Positions 11,954-20,704 are shown, numbered from the stretch's first letter. The stretch: DNA of 35,322 nt from an uncultured beta proteobacterium (GCA_903844215.1 CAIMSP010000101.1:1-35322); one strand, 5' to 3'. The notes: generated by a model from the sequence alone, not told the origin. Numbers and translations: made by a program.

Positions 11954-12832
11954 TCAGTCTTGGGCGCCGGGGCCGCAGAAGAATTGGTTGGCCTGCTGGC
12001 TGCGCGCCTCGATGCGGCCAAACAGCGCTTGCGCGCTGGCGTCCCAGACCAGTCCCAGGCGCTCGCAGGACGCGCTGGACAGGAAGCGGACGCGGTTTTC
12101 ATCGCCGCCGGACAGGTTCAGCGCGTTGCTCAGCACCTCGGCGACATGCACCAGATCCACCAAGGGGCTTAGGTTGGCGCAGCCCGGGACGTGGTGGCCC
12201 TGGATCGCGGCGCAGATCTCCGCAGGCAGCTCCCAATCCTGGGCCAGCCAGGCGCCGACGCTGCTGTGGTCGGCGCCGAAGTGTGCGCGCTCCAATTCTT
12301 CGATCGGGATGGCGCTGCGCCGGGCTTCGCTCCAGCAGGCTTGGTAGGCTGCGGCATCGAAGCTGTGGAACCAGAATTGGCCGATGTCATGCAACAGGCC
12401 CGCGACCAACGCCGTGTCGGTGCAAACCGCCGACGTGATGTTGAGCGCCAGCTCCTGACTGCAGACGCCCACGGAAACGCAATGCTGCCACAGCCTGCGC
12501 GCGCGCAGGTTTTGATCGTTGACATCGACGAAGCCGTTGAGTGTGCTGATCAAGGCGATCTCGCGCACCCGGCTCATGCCGATGAGCGACGTGGCGGCGT
12601 AGATGTCGAGCAGTCCGCTCTCCCGGCGCCCGCGCTCGGACGCCCGGTTCGCCGCCGACAGCACGCGCGCCGTGATGATGGGGTCGTGCTCGATGCATAG
12701 CGCCAGGGTTTTGACGCTGCCGTCGGGGTCGTCAATGGTGGCCAGAATCTCGGCGATGATGCGCGGAAAGCTGCGCATGGACCGACTGTGTTCCAGCACC
12801 TGTTCGCGGCTCACTTGAAACGGGCCCATCAT
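11954..12832 (-). CDS. HDOD domain signalling protein
   Basis: A 292-aa protein with an HDOD domain across about residues 20-225, including the ALCIEHDPIITARVLSAAN region and LLHDIGQFWF with the HD pair. HDOD domains are HD-superfamily relatives lacking the full metal set; they occur in bacterial signalling proteins and their enzymatic role is mostly unproven. The ATG at 12832 overlaps the stop of the preceding gene (ATGA), indicating translational coupling; a TTG at 12847 is rejected. Its operon holds a kinase, receivers and a GGDEF-EAL protein, so a role in the same signalling circuit is inferred. Confidence 0.85.
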   Translation of the reverse strand: MMGPFQVSREQVLEHSRSMRSFPRIIAEILATIDDPDGSVKTLALCIEHDPIITARVLSAANRASERGRRESGLLDIYAATSLIGMSRVREIALISTLNGFVDVNDQNLRARRLWQHCVSVGVCSQELALNITSAVCTDTALVAGLLHDIGQFWFHSFDAAAYQACWSEARRSAIPIEELERAHFGADHSSVGAWLAQDWELPAEICAAIQGHHVPGCANLSPLVDLVHVAEVLSNALNLSGGDENRVRFLSSASCERLGLVWDASAQALFGRIEARSQQANQFFCGPGAQD

Positions 12833-13155
12833 GCGCTGCGGTAACAAAGCACCTGATCGAACAGGGCGGCCATGGTCGGGTCCGACAGGTCGGCGCCATC
12901 AAAGATGCGCATGACCTCGCCCGCCACCCGCGCCGCGTCCACGGCCACGTCCTCGTCGCTGCGCGGGTCGGCTTCGGCGATGAAGATGTACTCGACGTGG
13001 TGCGCGGCGATTTGATACAGGTTGTCGTCGGTCAAGCTGTGGCCCGCAGGCAGGCTGAAACTCATGGAGCCTCCGCTCACGGCGTTGGCGGGCGCCGCCA
13101 GAACCATGCAGGCCTGGGCTTCGGCGACCGGGATGTAGCGATGACGCGTTCTCAT
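12829..13155 (-). CDS. Conserved hypothetical protein of the HDOD / kinase operon
   Basis: A 108-aa soluble protein. The start RTRHRYIPVAEAQACMVLAA and the later SLPAGHSLTDDNLYQIAAHHVEYIFI resemble the small domain found N-terminal of some HD-GYP proteins and in stand-alone proteins next to HDOD genes. No catalytic motif is visible. The ATG at 13155 overlaps the histidine-kinase stop (ATGA) and its own stop overlaps the HDOD start (ATGA), so it is locked into the operon on both sides. Upstream in-frame codons to 13302 lie inside the kinase gene and are not used. It may act as a partner domain of the HDOD protein (inference). Confidence 0.75.
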   Translation of the reverse strand: MRTRHRYIPVAEAQACMVLAAPANAVSGGSMSFSLPAGHSLTDDNLYQIAAHHVEYIFIAEADPRSDEDVAVDAARVAGEVMRIFDGADLSDPTMAALFDQVLCYRSA

Positions 13156-15353
13156 GGGGAAGTGGGTTTCAAATCCTTTGCCGGCAGTATTGCCGCAATT
13201 TCGGGCCCCAGCGGCTTGTCTGCGGGCCTGGGGCGCGATGTCGGCGTCGGCGCCGCGAGCAGCATGGGCAGCGTGAGGCTCACGCAGGTACCCTGGCCCC
13301 AAATGCTGTCGATGGCGAGTTCACCCCGGTGCAGGTCAAGGATCTCCTTGACGATGCTCATGCCCAGGCCGGTGCCGGGAAATTTGCCCGAGCTGTCGGC
13401 ACGGTAGAAGCGCTCGCACACCCGCTCCAATTGGGCTGCGGTCATGCCGATGCCCTGGTCGCTGATGCGAATGCAGGCCTTGGACTCCATCCCGGCCTGC
13501 GTCACCACCTCGATCTGCAGCACCACCGGCCCGCCCTGGGGCGAGTACTTGTAGGCGTTGGAGAGCACGTTCACCAGGACCTGGCGCAGCTTGTTCGCGT
13601 CGGCCATGACGTGCAACGGCTGGGTCGGCATGCGCAATTCGGGCTCGGCGCGCGCTGCGGGCAGGGGCAGGGCCTTGACCACATCGGCCGCCAGTTCCTG
13701 CAGGCAGACCCGGGTGTAGCGGAAATCCTTGCCGCGCCGCGCTTCGATACGGGCCAGGTCGAGCAGCTCGTTCAGGATATTGGCCATGAGCTTGGACTGC
13801 ACGTGGATGATGGACAGGAACTCCTTTTGCTCTTCCACCTTGAATTCCTGATTCAGCAGGAGTTCCGAAAAGCCAAAGATGCCGGCCATCGGCGTACGCA
13901 GCTCGTGCGCGGCCGTGGCGAGGAACTCGCTCTTCATGCGATCGACTTCGGTTTCCAGCGTGACATCGCGGAAATACAGGATCTGCGAGACCGAGCTGGC
14001 CAGGCTGCAGCGCAGTCCGACTTGCAGCGTGCGCGTGACTGTTCCGCCAATTTCAATCAACTCGTGCGCATCGGATTTTCCGGCCATGACCTGGGCGCGC
14101 AGCGCGGCGATGCCCGAAAAGGAGGGCGTCGCTGGACAGAGTTGCGCCAACCAGACCGAAAAATCGTGTTCATCGAGTCCTTCCAGGCGCACCTGTCCCA
14201 TGGCCGTCATCTGGGCAAACGCCGGGCTCACGTATTTGACGCAGCGCTGCTGGTCGAACGACACGAAGCCATCCGGGCTCAGCGCGAAGATGGCGTTGAG
14301 TTGCTCGGTGCGGTCCTGCAGCAAATCGTTGGCGCTCTGGCGCGCCGCAATCTCCTTGCGCAGCTGCACGAGGTATTGCGACAGGGCTGCGGCCAAAGCG
14401 AGTATCAGCAGGCTCATGATGCCGGCCTGTGTGAGCAGGGCATTGCGCGCGCTGCGGTGATTCGCCAGCAGCTCCTGCGTGTCCAGTCCAGCCACGACCG
14501 CCAACTGGTAGTGCGGAACCTTGCGGAAGAAGTAATGGCGCAGCGTCCCATCCACCGCTGAGCGCAGGGTGTAGGTGCCGGCCGTTCGGCCCGCCGCGAT
14601 CGCCTCGAACATCGGCGTCGTCAAGCCGATGGTGCTGAACTTCTGCGTGGCGGCGGGCGGACCACTGGCCGCTGACGCGGGCACTTCGTCGGCCCCGACC
14701 TTGCGCGCGCGCGCCACGCCGTCCAAACCATACAGCGCATGAACGCCATTCGCGCCAAGATGGAGTTCACTGTAGAAATGGGTGAAATAGCCGGTGTCGA
14801 TGGAGAGCACCGCGACGCCGGCGAATTCCCCGTTGGCGCGGGTGATGCGCCGGCTGAGCTGGATCGACCACTTGCCGCTGGCGCGCCCGAGCACCGGTTT
14901 GGAGACAAACAGCTCGCCCGTGTCGGCGCCCACGTGCACCTTGAAGTGCTCGCGGTCGGACAGGTCCAGCCGGCCCTTGAGGGGTAGATTGGACAGGACG
15001 TAGATCCCGTTCGCGTCGATCACCCCCACCTGATTGAAGATCTCGGTATCGATCACGCCCTTGTCGGTCAGGCTGGCCAGGTCCAGGCGCGGTCCAACTT
15101 CAAGGTAGCGCAACTGGACAAAGCGCAACACCTGATCGGCGCTGCGCAGCGTGCGACTGGCGTGTTCCTGGCTCACGCGCGTGATGTTGGCCAGATCCTG
15201 CTCTGCGCCGGCTTGCTCGCGTGTGCGGCTGGCGCTGACCAAAGAAAACACCTGCCACCACGTGAGTGCGATCAGACCGGCAGCAGCCAGCCAGAGCAGC
15301 ACAAGGGTGCGGGTGTGGCGCGAGGGGTGGGCCAAGATCTTCGGCTCAGTCAT
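13152..15353 (-). CDS. Membrane sensor histidine kinase (CACHE-PAS-HisKA-HATPase)
   Basis: A 733-aa hybrid-free sensor kinase. One membrane helix near residues 17-37 and another near 307-327 enclose a periplasmic region of about 270 aa with the layout of a double CACHE ligand-binding domain. A PAS domain follows (about 350-460), then the HisKA dimerisation domain with phospho-acceptor H483 in AAHELRTPM, and a HATPase domain with N-box NVLSNAYKYSP, DQGIGM and GTGLGMSI. It begins 15 nt after the GGDEF-EAL gene and overlaps the next gene by 4 nt. Likely phosphorylation targets are the two receivers encoded upstream in the operon (inference). The ligand is unknown. Confidence 0.92.
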   Translation of the reverse strand: MTEPKILAHPSRHTRTLVLLWLAAAGLIALTWWQVFSLVSASRTREQAGAEQDLANITRVSQEHASRTLRSADQVLRFVQLRYLEVGPRLDLASLTDKGVIDTEIFNQVGVIDANGIYVLSNLPLKGRLDLSDREHFKVHVGADTGELFVSKPVLGRASGKWSIQLSRRITRANGEFAGVAVLSIDTGYFTHFYSELHLGANGVHALYGLDGVARARKVGADEVPASAASGPPAATQKFSTIGLTTPMFEAIAAGRTAGTYTLRSAVDGTLRHYFFRKVPHYQLAVVAGLDTQELLANHRSARNALLTQAGIMSLLILALAAALSQYLVQLRKEIAARQSANDLLQDRTEQLNAIFALSPDGFVSFDQQRCVKYVSPAFAQMTAMGQVRLEGLDEHDFSVWLAQLCPATPSFSGIAALRAQVMAGKSDAHELIEIGGTVTRTLQVGLRCSLASSVSQILYFRDVTLETEVDRMKSEFLATAAHELRTPMAGIFGFSELLLNQEFKVEEQKEFLSIIHVQSKLMANILNELLDLARIEARRGKDFRYTRVCLQELAADVVKALPLPAARAEPELRMPTQPLHVMADANKLRQVLVNVLSNAYKYSPQGGPVVLQIEVVTQAGMESKACIRISDQGIGMTAAQLERVCERFYRADSSGKFPGTGLGMSIVKEILDLHRGELAIDSIWGQGTCVSLTLPMLLAAPTPTSRPRPADKPLGPEIAAILPAKDLKPTSP

Positions 15354-15368
15354 GGCGCTGGCATGGGA

Positions 15369-17576
15369 TCAACGGGTCCGAGCCCATTGAAGAAAGTCAT
15401 CTGCGGCCATGGGTCGGCCGGTAAGATAGCCTTGCACCAGATCACAGCCCTGGGCCGCCAGAACCTCCATCTGCTCGCTGCTTTCCACGCCGCCTGCGCT
15501 CACCCCCAGGCCCATCGCAACCCCGATGCCAACAAAACATTGGCTCAGCGCCTGGGCATCGTCGGACTCGGTCAAATTCTGGACGAAGCGCCGGTTGATC
15601 TTCAAGCGATCGAGCTGCAAGGAGCGCAACTGCGTCAGGTTGCTGGAACCGACACCGAAGTCGATGACGGCGATCTTCACGCCCAGTTCGCGCAAAGCGA
15701 TTTGGCGCAGCGGATGCTCCTGCAGGCATTGCGTGGCTGCGGCTTCGCTGATTTCCAGTTCCAACTCGGACGCCTCGATGCCGCATTCGAGCAGGATCTG
15801 GCGCAGACGAATCGGAAATTTCGGGTCCTGCAACTGCAGCGATGCCGCGTGCACCGACAGTGTCAGCTCGGGCAGACCATGGCCCTTCCAGTAGCGAAGC
15901 TGGGCGCAGGCAGTGCGCAGCACCCAGTCGCCAAGTGCCACGATGGCGCCGTTGTTTTCCGCAATCGGAATGAAGGTGGCCGGGGAAATCTCGCCCAGGC
16001 TTGGATGTCGCCAGCGCAGCAGCGCTTCGCAGCCGCGCAGACGCTGCGCAGCGTCGGGCGTGACCTGCGGTTGATACACCAATTGCATCTCGTTGCGGTC
16101 CAGCGCCCGCCACAGGTCAAAGCCCAGGTCTCTGGACACACGGGCGGTCTCGCCGGTATCGTAAAAACTGAACTCCAGCCCAAAGCGTTTTGCGCCATAC
16201 ATCGCGGCATCGGCGTTCTTCAACAGCGTCGCCGCATCCGCGCCGTCGATGGGATAGCGGGCACAGCCGATGCTCACGCCGACCTGCATCTCATGGCCGT
16301 CAATCTCCATGGGGGCGCTCAGGGATTGCTGCAGGCTGCTGCCAATGCTTTGTGCATTGCCGTCGTCCAAGGGGCTCTGCATCAGGATCACGAATTCGTC
16401 GCCACCCACGCGGGCCACGGTGTCGCTCTCGCGCAGGCAGGCTTTCATGCGTGCACTGATGATCTTGAGCACCTGGTCACCGGCGGCGTGGCCAAACTTG
16501 TCGTTGATGAGTTTGAATCCGTTCAGGTCCAGCACCATCAGGCACAGTCCGCTGGCGTTGCGCGCGGCCAGCGCCAGCGCCTGCGTCATGCGGTCGTCCA
16601 GCAGGCGCCGGTTGGGCAAGCCGGTCAAGGCGTCGTGATGGGCCAGTCGGGCCAGTTCTGCGGCCTCGCTGTCGCGCTGCGTGATGTCTTCGAACGCGCA
16701 CAGGTAGGCGACGGTGTTGCCCTGCACATTGCGCACCGCCTTCACGGTCTTCCAGTCGGTGTACATCTGGCCGGACTTGCGGCGGTTGAAGAACTCGCCA
16801 GTCCAGTTGCCGTCGTCCACCAGATGGGCCCAGAAGGCACGGTAAAAGGCCGGATCCTGCCGACCTGAACTGAGCATGCGCGGGTTCTGGCCGACGGCCT
16901 CGTCGGCGCTGTAGCCGGTGATGCTGGCAAAGGCCGGGTTGATGGCCAAGATGCGGCCCCCGGCGTCGGTCATCACCATGCCTTCGGGACAGTGCTCCAG
17001 CGCAAGCCAGTTCGGCTGGGTTGTCAAGGCGACCTGGCCGGCCGGTGGCAGCGGTCTGAGCAGCCAGTAGATCTCGATGGTGTCCACGGTGCGCACCGGG
17101 AAAACCAGCGCCTGAAAGGGCAAAGCGGGGATCAGCGCGCAATCAAAAAAAGTCAGCTCGCGCTGCTCAATGGCGCTGGAGGCGTCGGGGTCGGAGAACT
17201 TGTCCAGCAGTGCGCTGACCGCATCGACGCTGCACGGATGGGTGAACTGCAGGATGGACTGAAAGCGCAGGTCCATGCCCGACGAAGACAAGGTCTTTCT
17301 TGTGGTGGGACTGGCATAGGTGATCTCCCCTTGATCGCTGGTCACCAGATACTGGTCCATGCCATTGCGGATGGCGTTCACCAGGATGTCTTGATTGTGG
17401 CCACTTCGGGCATGGAATTGCAGCACCGTCTGGTATTGACGTTGCAGGCGGCCGTGTTGCTCCATCAGATCGCGCAGGTCCTGCGCATAGCTGAACAACT
17501 GGCGCTGCAGATCCACGACGGCCTTGAGTGCCTGATCTTCTGGCCGATGGGGCGCCGGTTTGGACTGCGGCTTCAT
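15369..17576 (-). CDS. PAS-GGDEF-EAL protein with degenerate EAL domain
   Basis: A 735-aa cytosolic protein with a PAS domain (about 190-310), a GGDEF domain (about 318-475) and an EAL domain (about 495-730). The diguanylate cyclase motif GGDEF is intact at 391-395 and the inhibitory I-site RxxD is present at R382-D385. The EAL motif itself is kept (517-519), but four positions normally conserved in active c-di-GMP phosphodiesterases are changed: H576 for Asn, I638 for the first Asp of DDFG, N661 for the Asp of KID and G695 for the Glu of AEGVE. The protein is therefore probably a cyclase with a non-hydrolytic EAL domain. It overlaps the receiver gene by 4 nt (ATGA). Confidence 0.9.
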   Translation of the reverse strand: MKPQSKPAPHRPEDQALKAVVDLQRQLFSYAQDLRDLMEQHGRLQRQYQTVLQFHARSGHNQDILVNAIRNGMDQYLVTSDQGEITYASPTTRKTLSSSGMDLRFQSILQFTHPCSVDAVSALLDKFSDPDASSAIEQRELTFFDCALIPALPFQALVFPVRTVDTIEIYWLLRPLPPAGQVALTTQPNWLALEHCPEGMVMTDAGGRILAINPAFASITGYSADEAVGQNPRMLSSGRQDPAFYRAFWAHLVDDGNWTGEFFNRRKSGQMYTDWKTVKAVRNVQGNTVAYLCAFEDITQRDSEAAELARLAHHDALTGLPNRRLLDDRMTQALALAARNASGLCLMVLDLNGFKLINDKFGHAAGDQVLKIISARMKACLRESDTVARVGGDEFVILMQSPLDDGNAQSIGSSLQQSLSAPMEIDGHEMQVGVSIGCARYPIDGADAATLLKNADAAMYGAKRFGLEFSFYDTGETARVSRDLGFDLWRALDRNEMQLVYQPQVTPDAAQRLRGCEALLRWRHPSLGEISPATFIPIAENNGAIVALGDWVLRTACAQLRYWKGHGLPELTLSVHAASLQLQDPKFPIRLRQILLECGIEASELELEISEAAATQCLQEHPLRQIALRELGVKIAVIDFGVGSSNLTQLRSLQLDRLKINRRFVQNLTESDDAQALSQCFVGIGVAMGLGVSAGGVESSEQMEVLAAQGCDLVQGYLTGRPMAADDFLQWARTR

Positions 17577-17935
17577 TTGATTTGTCCCTTGACCCAGGCC
17601 ACCACTTGCAGCGGGCTGAAAGGCTTGACGAAGTAGGCGTCAGCGCCGCGCCGCCGGGCGTCGTCGCCGTCGCTGGCTTGACCGCGCGCGGTGATCATGG
17701 CGACCGCAATGTCCCGCGTCGCCGGGTCGGTCTTGATCGCATCGAGTACCTGCAAGCCGTCCATTTCTCCCGGCATCATGACATCGAGCAGCACCACTTT
17801 GGGGTGATGGCGGCGCACCGCCTCCAGCGCACTCAGGCCGTCTTGCGCATCCAGCAATTCATAGTCTTTGCCCAGGGTAATGGACAGCAGGCGCCGGATG
17901 TCGGCGTGATCGTCAACGATGAGGATGGTGAACAT
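17573..17935 (-). CDS. Single-domain response regulator (CheY-like receiver)
   Basis: A 120-aa protein made only of a receiver domain. The acidic pair D8/D9, phospho-acceptor D51 in LLDVMMPG, T82 and K104 in FVKPF are all present, so it should be phosphorylatable. It has no output domain and probably works by protein contact, perhaps with the GGDEF-EAL protein whose start overlaps its stop (ATGA) or with the histidine kinase further down. ATG 17935 is preceded by GGAG at about 10 nt. Cognate kinase is inferred from operon position only. Confidence 0.9.
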   Translation of the reverse strand: MFTILIVDDHADIRRLLSITLGKDYELLDAQDGLSALEAVRRHHPKVVLLDVMMPGEMDGLQVLDAIKTDPATRDIAVAMITARGQASDGDDARRRGADAYFVKPFSPLQVVAWVKGQIK

Positions 17936-17960
17936 GGCGGGTGTGCTCCGGGGTTGAGTT

Positions 17961-18104
17961 CTATGCTAGGCGCTGGCGTCGGCTCGGGGCTGGCAGGCCG
18001 GGGATCGGCTGCAGCGTTGGCGTCATCAAAGGGCCTTGCTGATTCAGCCTGATGACGGCTTCGGGCATCATTTGCAGCGTCTGCATGTCAAGGTTTTGGC
18101 GCAT
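17961..18104 (-). CDS. Small 47-aa ORF between two receiver genes
   Basis: An open frame of 47 codons starts 2 nt after the stop of the HTH-receiver gene (TGA CC ATG) and ends 25 nt before the single-domain receiver. It begins MRQNLDMQTLQMMPEAV and ends in a proline-rich tail with a basic end (SRRQRLA). There is no recognised domain. Tight spacing to both neighbours, which are otherwise packed with 4-nt overlaps, supports translation. It may also be just the inter-gene spacer; no homology check is possible here. Confidence 0.4.
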   Translation of the reverse strand: MRQNLDMQTLQMMPEAVIRLNQQGPLMTPTLQPIPGLPAPSRRQRLA

Positions 18105-18106
18105 GG

Positions 18107-18736
18107 TCAGGCCGGTTTCAGCGCGCCTTGGCGGCGCTGGATGATGCCCGTCGCAATCGCGAGCAGGCGGTCGAAGGGAATCGGTTTCTTCAAGATTTCA
18201 ATCCCGTTGGGCAGTCCGCCATTTTGCTCGATCTCGGCTGAATCCAAGCCTGAAACCACCACAATCGTGGTGCTGGAAACTTCGGGCGCCTGGTGCAGGA
18301 CGCGCAGCATGTTGAAGCCGTCCATGCCCGGCATCTGCAAGTCGGTCACCAGCAAGTCGGGGGTGCCGCGGCCCATGGCCAGCAAGGCGCTGACGGCGTT
18401 GTCCAGCGCGATCACCTCGGGTGCCATCGGCCATTGCGCCATTTTGGCCTGGTAAATCCGCAGCAGGATGGCGTCGTCGTCCACCACCATGACGCGCAGT
18501 CGTCCCGGCGACGTGGCCCTGCGACGCTCGGTGGCGCTGCGGCGCAGCGTGGCCGGGCCCTTGTGCAGCATCGCCTCGACCGATTCGCGCAGCACCCGAC
18601 GGTGGCCGCCGGTCGTTCGCCAAGCTTGCAGAATCCCGCTCTCGACCCAGAGCTGGATGGTGCTCACGGCCACACCCAGAATCGCGGCGGCTTCGCGCGT
18701 GGTAAAAAAATTCTTTTCGACTGCAGCAGTGGGCAT
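18107..18736 (-). CDS. Response regulator with N-terminal excisionase/MerR-type HTH and C-terminal receiver
   Basis: A 209-aa protein with reversed architecture: a helix-turn-helix of the HTH_17 / excisionase type at about 10-55 (FTTREAAAILGVAVSTIQLW, then a GGHRR wing), a basic linker, and a receiver domain at 80-205 with D86/D87, phospho-acceptor D132 (TDLQMPGMDG) and K183 or K184. Most DNA-binding response regulators have the receiver first. ATG 18736 gives the natural HTH start; an in-frame ATG at 18808 would add an AT-rich stretch (MMIIIDYNHF) that looks like promoter DNA. It heads the signalling operon and may control it. Confidence 0.85.
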   Translation of the reverse strand: MPTAAVEKNFFTTREAAAILGVAVSTIQLWVESGILQAWRTTGGHRRVLRESVEAMLHKGPATLRRSATERRRATSPGRLRVMVVDDDAILLRIYQAKMAQWPMAPEVIALDNAVSALLAMGRGTPDLLVTDLQMPGMDGFNMLRVLHQAPEVSSTTIVVVSGLDSAEIEQNGGLPNGIEILKKPIPFDRLLAIATGIIQRRQGALKPA

Positions 18737-18781
18737 CGTGGTGAGACCGGTCGGGTTTGATGTTGGGAAGTATGCCGAAAA

Positions 18782-18819
18782 ATGATTGTAATCGATAATA
18801 ATCATCAAACTAAATCATT
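18782..18819. promoter_or_regulatory. AT-rich dyad upstream of the signalling operon (candidate operator)
   Basis: An inverted repeat ATGATT (18782-18787) / AATCAT (18800-18805) is followed by a third copy AATCAT at 18814-18819. The patch is strikingly AT-rich in a GC-rich genome and lies 46-83 bp upstream of the HTH-receiver start. It includes the minus-strand hexamer TACAAT, a possible -10. It is a plausible operator for the HTH protein or another regulator; the regulator is not shown by the sequence. Confidence 0.35.
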
Positions 18820-18884
18820 TTTAGTCACTTTTTTCGTAGCAACTTTGCGACTCGATGGGCGCTGTGCGTCCCCAAGCCCGCAGG

Positions 18885-18913
18885 CAAAAAAAAAGACTCC
18901 CGAAGGAGTCTTT
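18885..18913 (-). terminator. Rho-independent terminator of efp
   Basis: On the minus strand AAAGACTCC, loop TTCG, GGAGTC and a run of at least eight T form a classic UUCG-capped terminator. It sits 25 nt after the efp stop codon and ends the earP-efp unit. Confidence 0.92.
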
Positions 18914-18937
18914 CTGTTTGCGGCGACGGCCTTGCCA

Positions 18938-19492
18938 TCAAACGCGCTTGCGGTACTCGCCGGTGCGGGTGTCGATTTCGACCTTGTCGCCCTGAGCCAC
19001 GAAGATCGGGATGCCGATATCGAAACCGGTGGCGATCTTGGCCGGCTTGAGCACCTTGCCCGACGTGTCGCCCTTGACGGCGGGTTCGGTCCAGGTGATT
19101 TCACGCACCACGCTGGTGGGCAGTTCCACCGAGATGGCCTTGCCGTCGTAGAACACGACTTCCACTTCCATGCCGTCTTCCAGGTAGTTCAGCGAGTCGC
19201 CCATGTTCTCGGCCTCGACTTCGTACTGGTTGAACTCGGCGTCCATGCAGACGTACATCGGGTCGGCGAAGTAGGTGTAGGTGCAATCCTTCTTGTCCAG
19301 GATGACCTGGTCAAGCTTGTCGTCGGCCTTGAACACGACTTCGGTGCCGAAGTTGGCGATCAGGCTCTTGAGCTTCATGCGCACGGTGGCGGAGTTGCGC
19401 CCACCGCGGCTGTATTCGGTCTTCAGGACGACCATCGGGTCTTTGCCGTGCATGATCACGTTGCCAGCGCGGATTTCTTGAGCAATTTTCAT
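18938..19492 (-). CDS. efp: Translation elongation factor P
   Basis: A 184-aa EF-P, which binds ribosomes stalled at consecutive prolines and restores peptide-bond formation. The three beta-barrel domains are complete: KOW-like N-domain, OB domain around 65-125, and C-terminal [21 protein letters not shown] region. The modification loop reads SRGGRNSA with an Arg at position 32, the residue rhamnosylated by EarP instead of the lysine used by EpmA-type systems. The start at 19492 gives the usual [11 protein letters not shown]; ten upstream codons are discarded. The earP gene lies directly upstream on the same strand, and a strong terminator follows. Confidence 0.97.
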   Translation of the reverse strand: MKIAQEIRAGNVIMHGKDPMVVLKTEYSRGGRNSATVRMKLKSLIANFGTEVVFKADDKLDQVILDKKDCTYTYFADPMYVCMDAEFNQYEVEAENMGDSLNYLEDGMEVEVVFYDGKAISVELPTSVVREITWTEPAVKGDTSGKVLKPAKIATGFDIGIPIFVAQGDKVEIDTRTGEYRKRV

Positions 19493-19604
19493 AGCGTTGA
19501 GTTGACTTTGCCGCCAGGCCAATCTTGAACGACTGCCTGACGTTTAGACCGCTGTCTGCGGCGGGTGCGCGAAGCGGACGGTAATGCCCGGGTGGCGCGA
19601 AGCC

Positions 19605-20678
19605 TCAGATTTTAGCTGTTTTTTCGACAAAACGGACAAGTTGCTGGCTCAAGTCGGCCTGTTGCAGCAGCCGCGCCCGCGCCGCCAGCGCGCTTTCGCC
19701 CCAGGGGGCCAGGCTCAGGGCGGGCAGGGGCGAGGCGTTCAGGCCGTTCCAGACGCGGTGGAAATCACGCAGCGAGGGCGGCGCCTGCAGCATGTCGAGA
19801 AAGGCTTCGAGCTTGGCCTGGTGCGCCTGGTCATGTTGCGGATAGATGTTCCAGACAAAGGGTTTGCCGGCCCACAGGGCGCGCACCAGCGAATCCTCGC
19901 CGCGCACGAAGTTCAGGTCGCAGGCCCACAGCAGATGGTCGTAGTCGCGCTGAGTCAAGGCCGGGAGCCAGGTCACGGCAAGCTGCCCCGGCTCGCTGCG
20001 CTGGCGCAACAGCGCGCGCGTGGCGTCCTGCCCCCGGCCCGCGCAGACCAGCAAGCGCGTGGGCTGCGGCCCCGCCATCAGTTGCTCCAGCAGCGCCGCC
20101 AGAGCCGGCGGCTCGTAGCAGAACAGGGAGATCAGCCGTTCCCCCGCAATGTCGATGCCTTGCTGCGCCAGCCAGGCCTGGCGGTCAAAAGCGCTTTGGC
20201 GTTGCGCCAGGTCGGTCTCGCGCAGCAGGCCGCCGGTGGCCGCCGTGAAGCCGGGATAAAAGAAATGCTTGCTCAGTCCCTGGCCGGGGCCGTGCAGCAC
20301 GGGCGAGGGCAGGCCGTGACAGCGCTCCACATAGGATTGCGCGCTGAGGTATTCCAGATTGATCCAGACCGGAGCGCGCTGCGCGGGGTCGGCGTAGTGC
20401 GCCACCCAAGCCGTTTCCAACTCGCAGCCAAAGGCCTCGATCACGACATCGGCGCGCGCGGTGCTTTGCAGTTGTGCCAGCGTCGCGGCCGACCACGCCA
20501 GCACCTGCACCCCGGCGCCGCCCTGTGGCGCCATCCAGTCCAGCGCGGATGCGTCGTCAACCCAGAGCCGTACCAGATGCCCGCGTGCTGCCAGGTCGGC
20601 GCACAGGCGCCAGCAGACACCGATGTCGCCATGGTTGTCGATGACTTTGCAATAAATATCCCAGCGCAGCGAGTTCAC
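19605..20678 (-). CDS. earP: EF-P arginine rhamnosyltransferase EarP
   Basis: A 357-aa GT-B glycosyltransferase that transfers rhamnose from dTDP-L-rhamnose to Arg32 of EF-P. Family landmarks are the N-terminal [21 protein letters not shown] with the two catalytic-site Asp residues, EAFGCEL in the middle and [20 protein letters not shown] / YPQHDQAH near the C-terminus. The likely start is GTG 20678, preceded by a G-rich stretch; ATG 20723 would put the start inside uvrC. It precedes efp by 112 nt on the same strand, so enzyme and substrate are probably expressed together. The gene is divergent from uvrC with only 26 bp between the two chosen starts. Confidence 0.93.
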   Translation of the reverse strand: MNSLRWDIYCKVIDNHGDIGVCWRLCADLAARGHLVRLWVDDASALDWMAPQGGAGVQVLAWSAATLAQLQSTARADVVIEAFGCELETAWVAHYADPAQRAPVWINLEYLSAQSYVERCHGLPSPVLHGPGQGLSKHFFYPGFTAATGGLLRETDLAQRQSAFDRQAWLAQQGIDIAGERLISLFCYEPPALAALLEQLMAGPQPTRLLVCAGRGQDATRALLRQRSEPGQLAVTWLPALTQRDYDHLLWACDLNFVRGEDSLVRALWAGKPFVWNIYPQHDQAHQAKLEAFLDMLQAPPSLRDFHRVWNGLNASPLPALSLAPWGESALAARARLLQQADLSQQLVRFVEKTAKI

Positions 20679-20704
20679 CCCCAGGATTGTCCACAATACC
20701 CGCC

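Noticed and set aside
15162-16868. 568-aa plus-strand frame over the kinase and GGDEF-EAL genes
   Set aside because: Antisense shadow crossing two real genes.
18737-18808. N-terminal extension of the HTH-receiver protein
   Set aside because: The extra residues come from AT-rich promoter-like DNA and do not belong to the HTH domain.
18790-18812. Fur-box-like sequence
   Set aside because: Only a partial GATAAT/ATCATC match; a simple dyad explains the pattern better.
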